From: an uncultured Clostridium sp.
GTDB taxonomy: Bacteria > Bacillota > Clostridia > TANB77 > CAG-508
Assembly (NCBI GenBank): GCA_948471055.1
Contig: CAOKQZ010000016.1
Coordinates: forward strand, 1-42,423
DNA: 42,423 nt
Reading direction: 5' to 3'
A model generated the notes under the pieces. That model saw only the letters and a list, made by a program, of their open reading frames with translations. It was not told the DNA's origin and made no database searches. How positions within the stretch are numbered: position 1 is the first letter of the stretch; every line of letters starts with the position of its first letter. This document shows, one piece after another, positions 1 to 8,793 of this stretch. The translations under genes and the position numbers were made by a program.

Positions 1-110
1 TTCAGGCATTCGTGTTTTTATACGGAGCAACGCCTCCGACCTGGTGTTGTTATCGAACAACTTACAAAATCGTGATATATAAAAAATAAGTATGTATAAT
101 TACATACCTA
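1..110. other. GC-richer structured segment at window edge
   Basis: No complete gene is visible. Two tight hairpins lie side by side: CGGAG (23-27) pairs with CTCCG (34-38) over a 6-base loop, and GTTGTT (46-51) pairs with AACAAC (56-61) over the loop ATCG. A third dyad, GTATGTA/TACATAC, lies at 90-107. Positions 1-80 are visibly richer in G and C than the phage genes beside it. It could be the end of a structured RNA or a gene running off the window edge; no reading frame is convincing. Confidence 0.35.
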
Positions 111-173
111 CTTTTATAACTTTGTTATGGTTGTTTAAGAATCCATTTAATCTGCCACTATATCTACAGACAC

Positions 174-201
174 CAAAAAAAGACATATAAAACTATATGC
201 C
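174..201 (-). terminator. Rho-independent terminator closing the leftward phage operon
   Basis: On the minus strand an 8-bp stem (194-201 with 182-189, one G-T pair) with a 4-base loop is followed by a run of seven T. It lies about 50 bases past the last visible leftward phage gene. Confidence 0.7.
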
Positions 202-249
202 TTTTAAATAAAATCGCCTTAAATCGTATTCTAGCGGTTCGTTTTTTCG

Positions 250-465
250 CTATTTCCCACTATTTTCTAGTATTTCAATCTTTAGTATTTCATTTTCAAA
301 AAGTGAATAATTTTTATTGTCTTGTTCATTTAATACATCTATTTCTTCTACTTCTGGTTCATTATCTTCTGCAGGTACATATCCCACAACTTTTCCTATA
401 AATTCTTTTTTATTATCAACTTTTACTTTTACTCTTTTACTTAAATATTCTTCTAGATTTTTCAT
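250..465 (-). CDS. Small phage protein following the minor capsid gene; possible partner of its toxin-like domain
   Basis: 71 residues, acidic, rich in short beta-prone stretches (KRVKVKV, EFIGKVVGYVP, NEILKIEIL) that recall a small Sm/SH3-like barrel. No domain is certain. It starts 4 bases after the stop of the minor capsid gene, with a weak purine-rich RBS inside that gene's end. Because the upstream protein ends in a toxin-50-like domain, this gene sits where an immunity protein would be expected, but it could equally be a head accessory protein. That role is inference from position only. Confidence 0.75.
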   Translation of the reverse strand: MKNLEEYLSKRVKVKVDNKKEFIGKVVGYVPAEDNEPEVEEIDVLNEQDNKNYSLFENEILKIEILENSGK

Positions 466-469
466 AATA

Positions 470-2035
470 TTATCCTTTCTTGTATGGAACTATATGAACT
501 CCAGTTTTGCTATAATGAATTTTAAAACTATTTGTTTCTGCTTCTCCTTTTTTAGTTTTTACCATACCTATTTTTTTATCTACTTCTATAATTTCTTTCT
601 TATCCCATTTTCCATTTTTATCAAAGTTTATTATACCTTTTCCTGCATATTTATTAACTAAATCTTGTGCTTCTTTACTAGATATTGTTAAATAACTTTT
701 ACTATCTATATAATTATTACTTCCCTTAATGTGTTTATCTTGTTTTCCCATATCAATTATTTTATTCGTATTACTAATATATTGTTTTGCAGCTTCACCA
801 CTAGTTATTCCTTTTGCATCTGCATATTGTGCTTTTAAGTTTTTCCAATTATCTATATCATTATACTTCATTTTTTGGAAATCTGCAAATGTTCCTGGTA
901 TATTATCTCCAAGAACATTTTTATATCTTTTGTATTGCTCATAGTCAGAAGATTTATTTTTATTCATCTTTACATCTATTTCAAACTCTTTCTTAGTTGC
1001 TGGATCAGAATATACATATTTTTCTAACCACTCATTATATGTAATATTGCTTGGAATATAATATGTTTTTCCTCCGGTATTTCTTGCAGCTCTTTCTCCA
1101 AACTCAAATTCATCTTTAAAGTATGGTGCTGTTGTTGTTCTACATATAATATGATATGGTGGTGCAGTTACTCCTATTTTATAATCTTTCATATCAAATA
1201 TTTTGCCATCTATTTCTCTACATTCTTCTGATGTCTTAGAGTCTAATGTTGCTATATTTATATACTGCTGTACCCATAATTCATTAAAACATTGTTTTCT
1301 TGATGCACTTGCAAAAAAGGCCGATTCAGTCATTACTAATCTTCCTGCTTTATATTGGCTTGTATTAAAATCTTTTGCAATTTTTTCTATAAGTTGATCT
1401 GCATCTCCTCTTAAAGATTTCTCTAAGTCTTTTTGCAATGTATCTAATAAAGCCTTTTTATTTTTCCAAATTCTATCTGAAAATGTTTGCTCATCGCTTG
1501 TCCATGGTCTAGATATAATTTTTTGAATAGTGTCTACATTTAGGGTCGCAAATTTAAAGGCCACATTTGAACCTTTTTGTAATTCATATGCTGTTTTATA
1601 ATAATTATCCTTATATGATTCAATTATAAATTCAGTTGTAGTTTCTTGTTCATTATAGTATAATTTTTCAATTTGTTGCTGTATTTGTATTTCTAATGCT
1701 TCTAATCTAGAAATATGAACTTTTGCACTTGCATTTTCTAATTCTTTTTTCCAAATTAAATCTATTCCATTTTCTTGGCCATACTTTATATATTCATTAA
1801 TATCCCATTTTAATTCTTTTAATTCTTGTATATTTAACCATTTTTTTGCTTCTTTTAAACTTATTTGATTATTAACTGCAAATCTTACTAGCCAATTATT
1901 TATTTCTTTTTTTACTGAACTTAAAGTTCTTTCATATGCTTCTTGTAACTCTGTAATGTATTTTGCCTCATTTAATAATTGTGCTTTTTCAAGTTCTTCA
2001 AATCTTTTTGTCCAATATTCTGCATTTCTTCCCAT
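470..2035 (-). CDS. Phage minor head protein (SPP1 gp7/Mu F-like) with C-terminal polymorphic toxin type 50-like domain
   Basis: 521 residues. The N-terminal ~320 residues resemble the SPP1 gp7 / Mu protein F minor head family: a helical N-terminus, then a region with SKTSEECREIDGKIF and PPYHIICRTTTAPYF, the cysteine-containing signature seen in this family. After a lysine-rich linker, the last ~90 residues (KQDKHIKGSNNY, then a strand-rich end with HYSKTGVHIVPYKKG) look like the polymorphic toxin type 50 domain that is often fused to phage minor capsid proteins. The ATG overlaps the portal stop by one base (TAATG), so translation is coupled. A role in head assembly or DNA injection is known for the family; toxin activity here is untested. 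Confidence 0.85.
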   Translation of the reverse strand: MGRNAEYWTKRFEELEKAQLLNEAKYITELQEAYERTLSSVKKEINNWLVRFAVNNQISLKEAKKWLNIQELKELKWDINEYIKYGQENGIDLIWKKELENASAKVHISRLEALEIQIQQQIEKLYYNEQETTTEFIIESYKDNYYKTAYELQKGSNVAFKFATLNVDTIQKIISRPWTSDEQTFSDRIWKNKKALLDTLQKDLEKSLRGDADQLIEKIAKDFNTSQYKAGRLVMTESAFFASASRKQCFNELWVQQYINIATLDSKTSEECREIDGKIFDMKDYKIGVTAPPYHIICRTTTAPYFKDEFEFGERAARNTGGKTYYIPSNITYNEWLEKYVYSDPATKKEFEIDVKMNKNKSSDYEQYKRYKNVLGDNIPGTFADFQKMKYNDIDNWKNLKAQYADAKGITSGEAAKQYISNTNKIIDMGKQDKHIKGSNNYIDSKSYLTISSKEAQDLVNKYAGKGIINFDKNGKWDKKEIIEVDKKIGMVKTKKGEAETNSFKIHYSKTGVHIVPYKKG

Positions 2036-3582
2036 TACTTATCACCAACTTTTGCACCATCTTTATTGCTAGTTGATTTATTGATATTTAATTCTTTTAT
2101 CATCTTGTCATATTCTGATTCTTGTTTTTTAGCTTCTTCTTTTTCTTCAGTTTCTATTTTTTCTTCTTCATCTTCTACATCACTAACATATGGATGTCTT
2201 GATCTAATTGTATATTTACTTATTATTCCCATACTATTTACGCAGTTTTCAATTAATTCTTTTTCATTTACTGTCATAGTTTTATTAAATACAAACTCAA
2301 CTTCTTTATCAGTGTAATCTTTCCCAGTTGTCATTTCTACCCAGTTATTATAGAAGAACATAAAATATTCTAAACTACTCTTGAATTCTGTTTCTATATT
2401 TGAACAATCAAGATCCAAATCTGCATATAATTGTTTTAGTGCAACTCCTGACTCTTGTGTTCCAAATTTTTCGCTTTGTGTATCAACTCCAGAACCACCT
2501 TCGTAAATATCTTTCCTTAATTGTTCTATAAAACTTTTAAATGCTTCTATATTTAGATTGATATCTTTTCTATCATAGTCTCCGTCTTCATCTAAAAATA
2601 CAGTATTAAATGTAGCAAGGTTTTTTTGGAATGTTCCTGCTTCTGATTGATAATTTTTAACAACATTTACTCCATCTGGTGCATCATAAATAGAGTCTCC
2701 TGTTCTAGAACATAATTCATCGTAACAATCAATAAGTGATTTTAATAAATGAATTAATGGCATTTCATCACCATTATATTTAAAATAAATAAATGGTATT
2801 TTTGTCCATTTATGAAGTGTATCTCCTATTTTAAAGTGTGCTAAAATACTTATTCCATGTATATCTTTTCCAATTACTAAATCTTTTCTTTTTTCTACTT
2901 CTTCAACATCTTCTAGTAAAGTTGAACCATCATAAATAAAATATCTAACTCCATCTAAATCCCAGTATTCAACTTTTGTTCTTTTCTCTCTATCAATATC
3001 ACTTGTATAAACCTCAACATCATAAGTCATTATTATTGCATCTAATATTTCGTGTTCTTCATCTTGCCATAATGGAATTATTCTTGTTGCATATCTTAAT
3101 CTTGCTTTTAGATCTCCATCATTATCAATATATATTTGCCACCAACTTATTCCCCTTTTTACTGCTTCTATTAATGTGTATTTAAGTCTTTTATGCATTT
3201 TATTATTAAATAATGACTTCAAGATTTCTTTGTAATCTTCATCTTCTTTTTCATCTTTTGCTATTACTTGCTTTATGTTTGGTTTTTTTCTTAATAAGTA
3301 TCCTGCTTTTTGATTTATCATTTTATATAGTATTGGATGTTTCAATATGTAATTTTTAGCATGAGGTGCAATTTCTTCTACTCCATCTTTATTTATATAA
3401 GTTCTTTTCTTATTTTTAATATCTCCTTCATTTTTGAAATATTTACTACCTTCTAGCATTTCTTTATACGCATCTGATTGTTTAAAATCATTTATTTGTA
3501 AATCAATAAATTTTGATAATTCCATACCTTTTTTTGCACCTTCAGTAATTATCATTTTTATTTTATCCATTTCTGTTATCAT
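2035..3582 (-). CDS. Phage portal protein (SPP1 gp6-like)
   Basis: 515 residues, the usual size for SPP1 gp6-type portals, which form the dodecameric DNA entry ring of the capsid vertex. Visible family features are the early basic segment with HPILYKMINQKAGYLLRKKP, the central RYATRIIPLW and the crown-side segment GSGVDTQSEKFGTQESGVALK. The C-terminal tail is very acidic (DVEDEEEKIETEEKEEAKK). The RBS AAGGAGA precedes the ATG. It follows the terminase large subunit by 16 bases, in the classic terS-terL-portal-minor head order. Confidence 0.92.
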   Translation of the reverse strand: MITEMDKIKMIITEGAKKGMELSKFIDLQINDFKQSDAYKEMLEGSKYFKNEGDIKNKKRTYINKDGVEEIAPHAKNYILKHPILYKMINQKAGYLLRKKPNIKQVIAKDEKEDEDYKEILKSLFNNKMHKRLKYTLIEAVKRGISWWQIYIDNDGDLKARLRYATRIIPLWQDEEHEILDAIIMTYDVEVYTSDIDREKRTKVEYWDLDGVRYFIYDGSTLLEDVEEVEKRKDLVIGKDIHGISILAHFKIGDTLHKWTKIPFIYFKYNGDEMPLIHLLKSLIDCYDELCSRTGDSIYDAPDGVNVVKNYQSEAGTFQKNLATFNTVFLDEDGDYDRKDINLNIEAFKSFIEQLRKDIYEGGSGVDTQSEKFGTQESGVALKQLYADLDLDCSNIETEFKSSLEYFMFFYNNWVEMTTGKDYTDKEVEFVFNKTMTVNEKELIENCVNSMGIISKYTIRSRHPYVSDVEDEEEKIETEEKEEAKKQESEYDKMIKELNINKSTSNKDGAKVGDK

Positions 3583-3598
3583 CTTAAATCTCTCCTTA

Positions 3599-5014
3599 TT
3601 ATACGAAATATGCTCCCCTCTTCTTATTAGGGAATAGTGTTTGTAATAAGTATCTTAATGCATCTAGTGCGTGGTCATTTTGTTTTATAGGTTTGTCCTC
3701 CCCTTTTTCTTGTGCCTTTTCGTCCCATATATATGAATTGAATTCTCTAATAATATTTTTACATTTTTCTTCTACTATGTGAATTCGTTCTTCATCTAAC
3801 CAATTTAGCACTAAATTAATTCCATCTATTACAGCATTATCTGCTTCTTTTACTACTATCTTGTTTTGCTTAAATAAATTAATTAAAGATGTTGCACTAG
3901 GGTCTATAATAACCTTTCTAACATCTATATCTTTTATTAATTTTTTATAATCTTTAAGAAACATATCATCTGTTTTTGTGATTTTCTCTTCTTGGCCATT
4001 CTTATTTTTCTTTACACCTTTGTTGTAATATTCGTCCAATATCCATACATGTGGTTTTCCATCTATGTATTTTATTCCACATAATAAAAACACCTGTGGA
4101 TTTGTAATTCCATAATCAGATGTTACATAAAAATAATCAAATTTATTTGGAATATCTCTTGCTTTGACACAATGTTTTGATTTATCAAAATTAGGATATA
4201 TAATTCCTTCTGCAAGTACCCATAATCCTAAAATAAATCTTTGGTAGAATACTCCTATAAACATTTTTTTATATCTATCTTTTACTTCTTCAGATAAACT
4301 TAAATTATCATCCATTGTAAAATGTAGATATATAATACCTTTTTCTTTTGCTTTATCAATCCAGTTTACTTTAAACCAATGATTTGGTCCTTCTGGGTTG
4401 CAGTTAAACCAATACTTTGAACCTTTTACAGAACATCTTGCTAATGCTTGGTTTACAAATGACTCTGGCATCAATGCGACTTCATCTAAAAATACTCCTG
4501 CTGCAGTAATACCTTGTACTAAGTCTTGTGATCTTTCATCTTTACCTCCAAAGATATAGAAATAGTTTATTGTTTCGCCTTTTGAAATTTCTACTAAGTT
4601 GTCAGATCTTCTATCTTTTATAGTATATCCCTGTACTCTTAACATTAACTTTAGCCAGAATAAAACATTTCTTCTAAATGCTCCTACAGTTTTACCTGCC
4701 ATAATAAAGTTTTGTCCATTAAATTTTGTCATTGCCCATAATACAAATGATAATGACATAGAAAGTGTTTTTCCTGCTCTAATACTTCCATCTGCTATTA
4801 TTCCATTTTTGTCTTTTACAGGACTTTTATCATTCCACCAAGTTAATACTTTCTTTTGTTTTAAACTAAATTTCCTAAACTTGAATATAGTACCATTTTT
4901 TATTTTTTTTCTTAAAGTTATTGCATTTTGCATAACTTGTTTTTTTAGATTAGAAATTCTTTCATCAAGAGTTAAGTTACTCTTGTTTTGGTTCTTGTTC
5001 TTCATCATAACCAT
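3599..5014 (-). CDS. Phage terminase large subunit (PBSX/XtmB family)
   Basis: 471 residues. This is the packaging motor ATPase and nuclease. The N-terminal ATPase part shows a Walker A-like DGSIRAGKTLS near residue 75 and a Walker B GVFLDEVAL near residue 173; the C-terminal RNase H-like nuclease shows VTSDYGITNP, VIIDPSATS and NDHALDALRYLL. The start overlaps the end of the small-subunit gene by 38 bases. The first ATG lacks a good RBS, and the ATGs at codons 3 and 4 are equally possible starts, so expression is probably coupled to the upstream gene. Confidence 0.93.
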   Translation of the reverse strand: MVMMKNKNQNKSNLTLDERISNLKKQVMQNAITLRKKIKNGTIFKFRKFSLKQKKVLTWWNDKSPVKDKNGIIADGSIRAGKTLSMSLSFVLWAMTKFNGQNFIMAGKTVGAFRRNVLFWLKLMLRVQGYTIKDRRSDNLVEISKGETINYFYIFGGKDERSQDLVQGITAAGVFLDEVALMPESFVNQALARCSVKGSKYWFNCNPEGPNHWFKVNWIDKAKEKGIIYLHFTMDDNLSLSEEVKDRYKKMFIGVFYQRFILGLWVLAEGIIYPNFDKSKHCVKARDIPNKFDYFYVTSDYGITNPQVFLLCGIKYIDGKPHVWILDEYYNKGVKKNKNGQEEKITKTDDMFLKDYKKLIKDIDVRKVIIDPSATSLINLFKQNKIVVKEADNAVIDGINLVLNWLDEERIHIVEEKCKNIIREFNSYIWDEKAQEKGEDKPIKQNDHALDALRYLLQTLFPNKKRGAYFV

Positions 5015-5735
5015 CCCATGTACTTTCTACACTATCATCAAGTGCTTTTATAAAACTATCATCCTTCATATTTTCTGGGTCATTAGTTCCTTCTTTTGCA
5101 ATTTCTCTTTCTAATCTAATTAATTCTAATTCAAGTTTTCTGTCATCATTTTCTATTTTATGATAACTATCTAGATATCTTCTTTTGGCCTCTTGTACTC
5201 TTGTCAATGCTTCTTCTAGTCTTTGTATTATATTTATGGTACTTTCTGCTTCGGTAGTTGTTAATGTTCCATTGTCTCTATATGTGACATTATTAGATGA
5301 ACTCTTTGACATTCTTACGATGCTCATTTCTTTTCCATCTTGCATTTTTTTTATTTTTTCTAATATTCTTCTTTCCCTAATTGATAATATTTTTATTTCA
5401 GACATTATCTGATATTTTTTATCATATAATTCCTGTTGTTTCATAATTGCCTTTTCTTCATCTGTTAATAAATCATCATATATAGTTTCATATTCTCCAG
5501 TTTTAAGTGCTCTTGTATTTCCTTTTTCTGCTCCAGGACCACCTTTGTTTCCTTTTGCATTTTGGTTTCCTTTCTTTACTTTACTTAGATTACTGTCTCT
5601 TTTCCATTGTTTCTTTTTTACTAAATAAAGAACTTCATTGTAAGTGACACCATGTTTTTCAGCAATTTGTTTGTAGGTTTTTCCAGACATATAGTCTTTT
5701 TTTATTTTTGAAATTTTGTTATTATCTTCTATCAC
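4977..5735 (-). CDS. Phage terminase small subunit (Phage_terminase family)
   Basis: 252 residues. An N-terminal helix-turn-helix (KDYMSGKTYKQIAEKHGVTY) is followed by the characteristic GNQNAKGNKGGPGAEKGNTRAL stretch and then long helices with a coiled-coil character. The family recognises the packaging site and loads the large subunit. The start is GTG, preceded by GGTGGG. It lies 14 bases downstream of the ParB-methyltransferase gene, so the methylase genes and packaging genes share one transcript. Confidence 0.9.
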   Translation of the reverse strand: MIEDNNKISKIKKDYMSGKTYKQIAEKHGVTYNEVLYLVKKKQWKRDSNLSKVKKGNQNAKGNKGGPGAEKGNTRALKTGEYETIYDDLLTDEEKAIMKQQELYDKKYQIMSEIKILSIRERRILEKIKKMQDGKEMSIVRMSKSSSNNVTYRDNGTLTTTEAESTINIIQRLEEALTRVQEAKRRYLDSYHKIENDDRKLELELIRLEREIAKEGTNDPENMKDDSFIKALDDSVESTWDGYDEEQEPKQE

Positions 5736-5749
5736 ATCATATCACCCAC

Positions 5750-6958
5750 CTACCTTTTATCTAAAATTGCCTCTTTATTAGTTAAAGTTTCCCATCGTTT
5801 CACTATAACATCACAATATTTTGGATCTAATTCCATCATATAGCATATTCTGTTCATTTGTTCTGCAGCGATTAATGTTGTTCCACTGCCTCCAAATAAA
5901 TCCAATATTATATCTTCTACTTTACTACTATTTTTAATTGCTTCCACTATTAGATCAACTGGTTTCATAGTTGGATGTAATTCATTCTTTTTTGTTCTTT
6001 CTATATCCCATATATCAAAATTACTTCTATTTCCATAAAACAAATGAGATTGAAACCATCCATATATAATTGGCTCATATTTGCTCATATAGTCACTATT
6101 AGACAATGTATGATTTCCTTTATTCCATATAATTAATGCTTTATATCTATTGTTTAGTTTATCTAGTGCTCTAAATATATAATCTAGTCCTAGTCTATAA
6201 AAGCACACATAATATGCACCCTTATTATATTTTTTTATAATTTCAAACATTTTTAATATGAATTTATCTCCATCTTCTCTATTCATGTTGTCATTCTTTA
6301 TTTTTCCGTATCTTGCATTAAAACTTTTACTTCCATCTGCATGAACATTACCTTCAAAATTCATTAAATATGGTGGATCAGTAAATACCATATCAGATTT
6401 TCTATTATTCATTAATTTTTTTATATTTTCCTGTATTGTACTATCACCACACATTAAACGATGATTACCTAATATCCAAACATCTCCTAGTTTCGTAATT
6501 GGTTCTTCTATTTCTTCATAAGCTGAATCTATATCAAAGTCATCTTCTTTGCTTCCATTCATATCTTTTAGCATTTCATCTACTTCATCAAAATCAAAAC
6601 CAGTTAAGTTCGTATCAAAGTTCTGTAATTTTAATTCTTGTAATAAATCTTCTAATTTTTCTTCATCCCAGTCACCCTGTATTTTATTTAATGCTATATT
6701 TAATGCTTTTTCATTTGTTTTATCTAAATCTACTACTATACACTCTAATTCTGTAAAACCTAATTCCTTTAATACTTTTAACCTTTGGTGTCCTCCAATA
6801 ACAGTCATATCATTATTTATTATTAATGGACTTACATATCCAAAGTTTTCTATACTATTTTTAATTTTTATATATTCTGGATCATTTGGTTTTAAATCTT
6901 TTCTAGGATTATAAGTAGCAGGTTTTAACTTATCAATTCTGATTTTTTGTATATTCAT
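5750..6958 (-). CDS. ParB-like domain fused to DNA adenine/N4-cytosine methyltransferase
   Basis: 402 residues. Residues 1-130 are a ParB/Srx-like nuclease-fold module (YNPRKDL, then GYVSPLIINNDMTVIGGHQR). The rest is a beta-class amino methyltransferase: DPPY near residue 195 comes before the SAM-binding LFGGSGTTL near residue 358. The family methylates an adenine or cytosine exocyclic amine. The ParB module closely resembles the separate ParB-like protein two genes upstream. No restriction enzyme is nearby, so protection of phage DNA from host restriction is the likely role. Confidence 0.92.
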   Translation of the reverse strand: MNIQKIRIDKLKPATYNPRKDLKPNDPEYIKIKNSIENFGYVSPLIINNDMTVIGGHQRLKVLKELGFTELECIVVDLDKTNEKALNIALNKIQGDWDEEKLEDLLQELKLQNFDTNLTGFDFDEVDEMLKDMNGSKEDDFDIDSAYEEIEEPITKLGDVWILGNHRLMCGDSTIQENIKKLMNNRKSDMVFTDPPYLMNFEGNVHADGSKSFNARYGKIKNDNMNREDGDKFILKMFEIIKKYNKGAYYVCFYRLGLDYIFRALDKLNNRYKALIIWNKGNHTLSNSDYMSKYEPIIYGWFQSHLFYGNRSNFDIWDIERTKKNELHPTMKPVDLIVEAIKNSSKVEDIILDLFGGSGTTLIAAEQMNRICYMMELDPKYCDVIVKRWETLTNKEAILDKR

Positions 6959-6972
6959 TTAATCACCTTCTT

Positions 6973-8004
6973 TTACATTTTATCTAGTAATTGCAATCTT
7001 ATTTGTTCTGCAATCTTCTTCATCATAATTGGTGGTACACTCATTCCACATACATATTGAACACTCATTCCCATAAAATCATAATCTTGAGGAAATGTTT
7101 GTATTGTTATAATATCTTTATCACTCGCATATCCTGGTACATCATATCTTAATGGTGGACTCCCACCTGCAGCTATCGTTGCTGGTGTTCTATCATCTTT
7201 TAAATATTGAGTATTAAAACAACTTATTTTCCCATTTTCTGTTCTTTTGATTGTATCACTTAGTTTAACATCTCTTGCTATTCGCTTTTTCCATCTTTCG
7301 TATGTTAATGTATCCTGGTTTAGTTCTTTGTAGTTACTATCTTTTATTTCTCCATATTTTATTGGTCTCTCATTGAATTCTAGTTTTATTCTTGGAATAT
7401 TTATATTTTTATTTACAGCTATAAAAAATAATCTTTCCCTTCTTTGAGGTACTCCCATCTTTGCAGCATTTAATAAAAATAACTGTGTATTATATCCAAT
7501 TTCATTTAATCGTTTAATTATTAAATTTACATATCCTTTTGCATTTCCCTGCATTAGCCCTTTTACATTTTCAGCAACAATTATTTTAGGTTTCAAAATG
7601 TTGGCCAGTTCTATAAACTCAAAAAACAAGTCATCTAATATTTGACTTGCTTGACCTTCTCTAAATTTTTTATTTTTTCCCCAGTTTTTTTCTCTTTCTC
7701 CACATAGCGAAAATGTACTACATGGTGGGCTTCCATCTAATATATCTAAATTATATAATTCTGCAGGTAATTTCTTTAATTTATTCATTTCTTGAATTCC
7801 CATGCAATAATTATATTTTGGATGATGATTTTTTACATAAATATCATTTATTTTCTTATCAATTTCACAATTTCCAATAACATCATATCCTGCTAGTTTG
7901 TATCCCATAGTAGAGCCACCACCACAAGCAAAACATGAAAAAACTTTATAATTATTCTTTGGTATGTTTTTTATATCTTTTAAATACCATTCATATTCTT
8001 TCAT
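6973..8004 (-). CDS. DNA C5-cytosine methyltransferase
   Basis: 343 residues with the ordered motifs of the family: motif I FACGGGSTMGYKLAG (a variant of FAGxGG) near residue 24, motif IV SPPCSTFSLCG with the catalytic Cys near residue 92, motif VI VAENVKGLM, motif VIII QRRERLFFIAV, and a motif X-like MSVPPIMMKKIAEQI at the end. It lies between two ParB-module genes with 14 and 1 bases of spacing. Target sequence cannot be read from the sequence. Confidence 0.94.
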   Translation of the reverse strand: MKEYEWYLKDIKNIPKNNYKVFSCFACGGGSTMGYKLAGYDVIGNCEIDKKINDIYVKNHHPKYNYCMGIQEMNKLKKLPAELYNLDILDGSPPCSTFSLCGEREKNWGKNKKFREGQASQILDDLFFEFIELANILKPKIIVAENVKGLMQGNAKGYVNLIIKRLNEIGYNTQLFLLNAAKMGVPQRRERLFFIAVNKNINIPRIKLEFNERPIKYGEIKDSNYKELNQDTLTYERWKKRIARDVKLSDTIKRTENGKISCFNTQYLKDDRTPATIAAGGSPPLRYDVPGYASDKDIITIQTFPQDYDFMGMSVQYVCGMSVPPIMMKKIAEQIRLQLLDKM

Positions 8005-8005
8005 C

Positions 8006-8527
8006 TTATTCTACTCCTTGCTGTTCATCTACATCAAATACAAAACCACATTTTGGACACTTGCATTGAAATTTGTCATCATTAAAATCATTTAAATCTA
8101 TTTCTGCATTATCATTCATAGTTTCTTCTGTTTCTTTAATAAGTTTATTTATTTCTTTTTCTTCAAAACCTGTAATTGATAAGTCTACATTGATATTTTC
8201 TAGTTCGTTAAATATACTTTCTAATTTCTGATAATCCCATTCTCCAGATATTTTGTTAAGTGCTATATTAAGTAATTTTTCTTTATTTTTGTCAAAGTCA
8301 ACTATTATACAATCTATATCTTCATATTTTAGATCCTTTAAAACTTTAAGTCTCTGATGTCCACTTATTACTGTCATATCTGAATTAACTATAATTGGTG
8401 TAACATATCCAAATTCAATAATACTATTTTTTATCTTTTGGTATTCTTTATCTTTTTCTGTTAGTTCTTTTCTGGGATTGTATGTCGCTATTTTTAAATC
8501 CCCTATTTTTAATTTTTTCAGATTCAT
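8006..8527 (-). CDS. ParB-like nuclease-domain protein with C-terminal zinc ribbon
   Basis: 173 residues from the chosen ATG, which has GAAGGA 5 bases upstream; an in-frame ATG 9 codons earlier has no RBS. Residues 1-130 match the N-terminal module of the ParB-methyltransferase in this operon almost motif by motif (ATYNPRKEL, DMTVISGHQRLKVLKDL, LNIALNKISGEWD). Instead of a methyltransferase it ends in CKCPKCGFVFDV, a two-CxxC-like zinc knuckle fragment. It is the first gene of the late operon. It may guide or assist the methylases; function unknown. Confidence 0.85.
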   Translation of the reverse strand: MNLKKLKIGDLKIATYNPRKELTEKDKEYQKIKNSIIEFGYVTPIIVNSDMTVISGHQRLKVLKDLKYEDIDCIIVDFDKNKEKLLNIALNKISGEWDYQKLESIFNELENINVDLSITGFEEKEINKLIKETEETMNDNAEIDLNDFNDDKFQCKCPKCGFVFDVDEQQGVE

Positions 8528-8629
8528 TCTTTCCTTCTTTCTTAAAACATTCAACTTGCTTATAGCAGTTTTTACATTCTCTTCTCATACACATATCATA
8601 TTTCATATACAATACCTTCTTTGGCATAA

Positions 8630-8667
8630 AAAACGAACCTGTAAAAACCGATTTACAAGTTCGTTTT
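8630..8667. terminator. Bidirectional hairpin in late-operon leader
   Basis: AAAACGAAC and TGTAAA (8630-8645) pair with TTTACA and GTTCGTTTT (8652-8667), one mismatch inside, with A- and T-runs at both ends. It lies between the late promoter and the first late gene, so it could be an attenuator or antitermination target rather than a simple end point. Confidence 0.65.
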
Positions 8668-8730
8668 ATCTATATTATTTCAAAAAATAAAAGGGGATTT
8701 ATTCTTTTAAACATATTTTTTGATGTTATT

Positions 8731-8759
8731 ATTATAAATTATTGACAATGACATGTCAA
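8731..8759 (-). promoter_or_regulatory. Consensus sigma-70 promoter for the phage late operon
   Basis: On the minus strand TTGACA (8754-8759) and TATAAT (8731-8736) are separated by exactly 17 bases; both hexamers are perfect. TTGACA also forms a dyad with TTGACA on the plus strand (8742-8747), a possible repressor site. It reads toward the ParB, methylase, terminase and head genes. Confidence 0.85.
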
Positions 8760-8781
8760 GGACAAGTTTTGGACAAGTTTT
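8760..8781 (-). repeat. Two tandem 11-bp direct repeats abutting the late promoter -35
   Basis: GGACAAGTTTT occurs twice head to tail (8760-8770, 8771-8781) immediately upstream of the late -35 box and directly after the ArpU-like regulator gene. An 11-bp repeat places both copies on one face of the helix, as expected for an activator site. Confidence 0.7.
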
Positions 8782-8793
8782 ACTATCCCAAAA

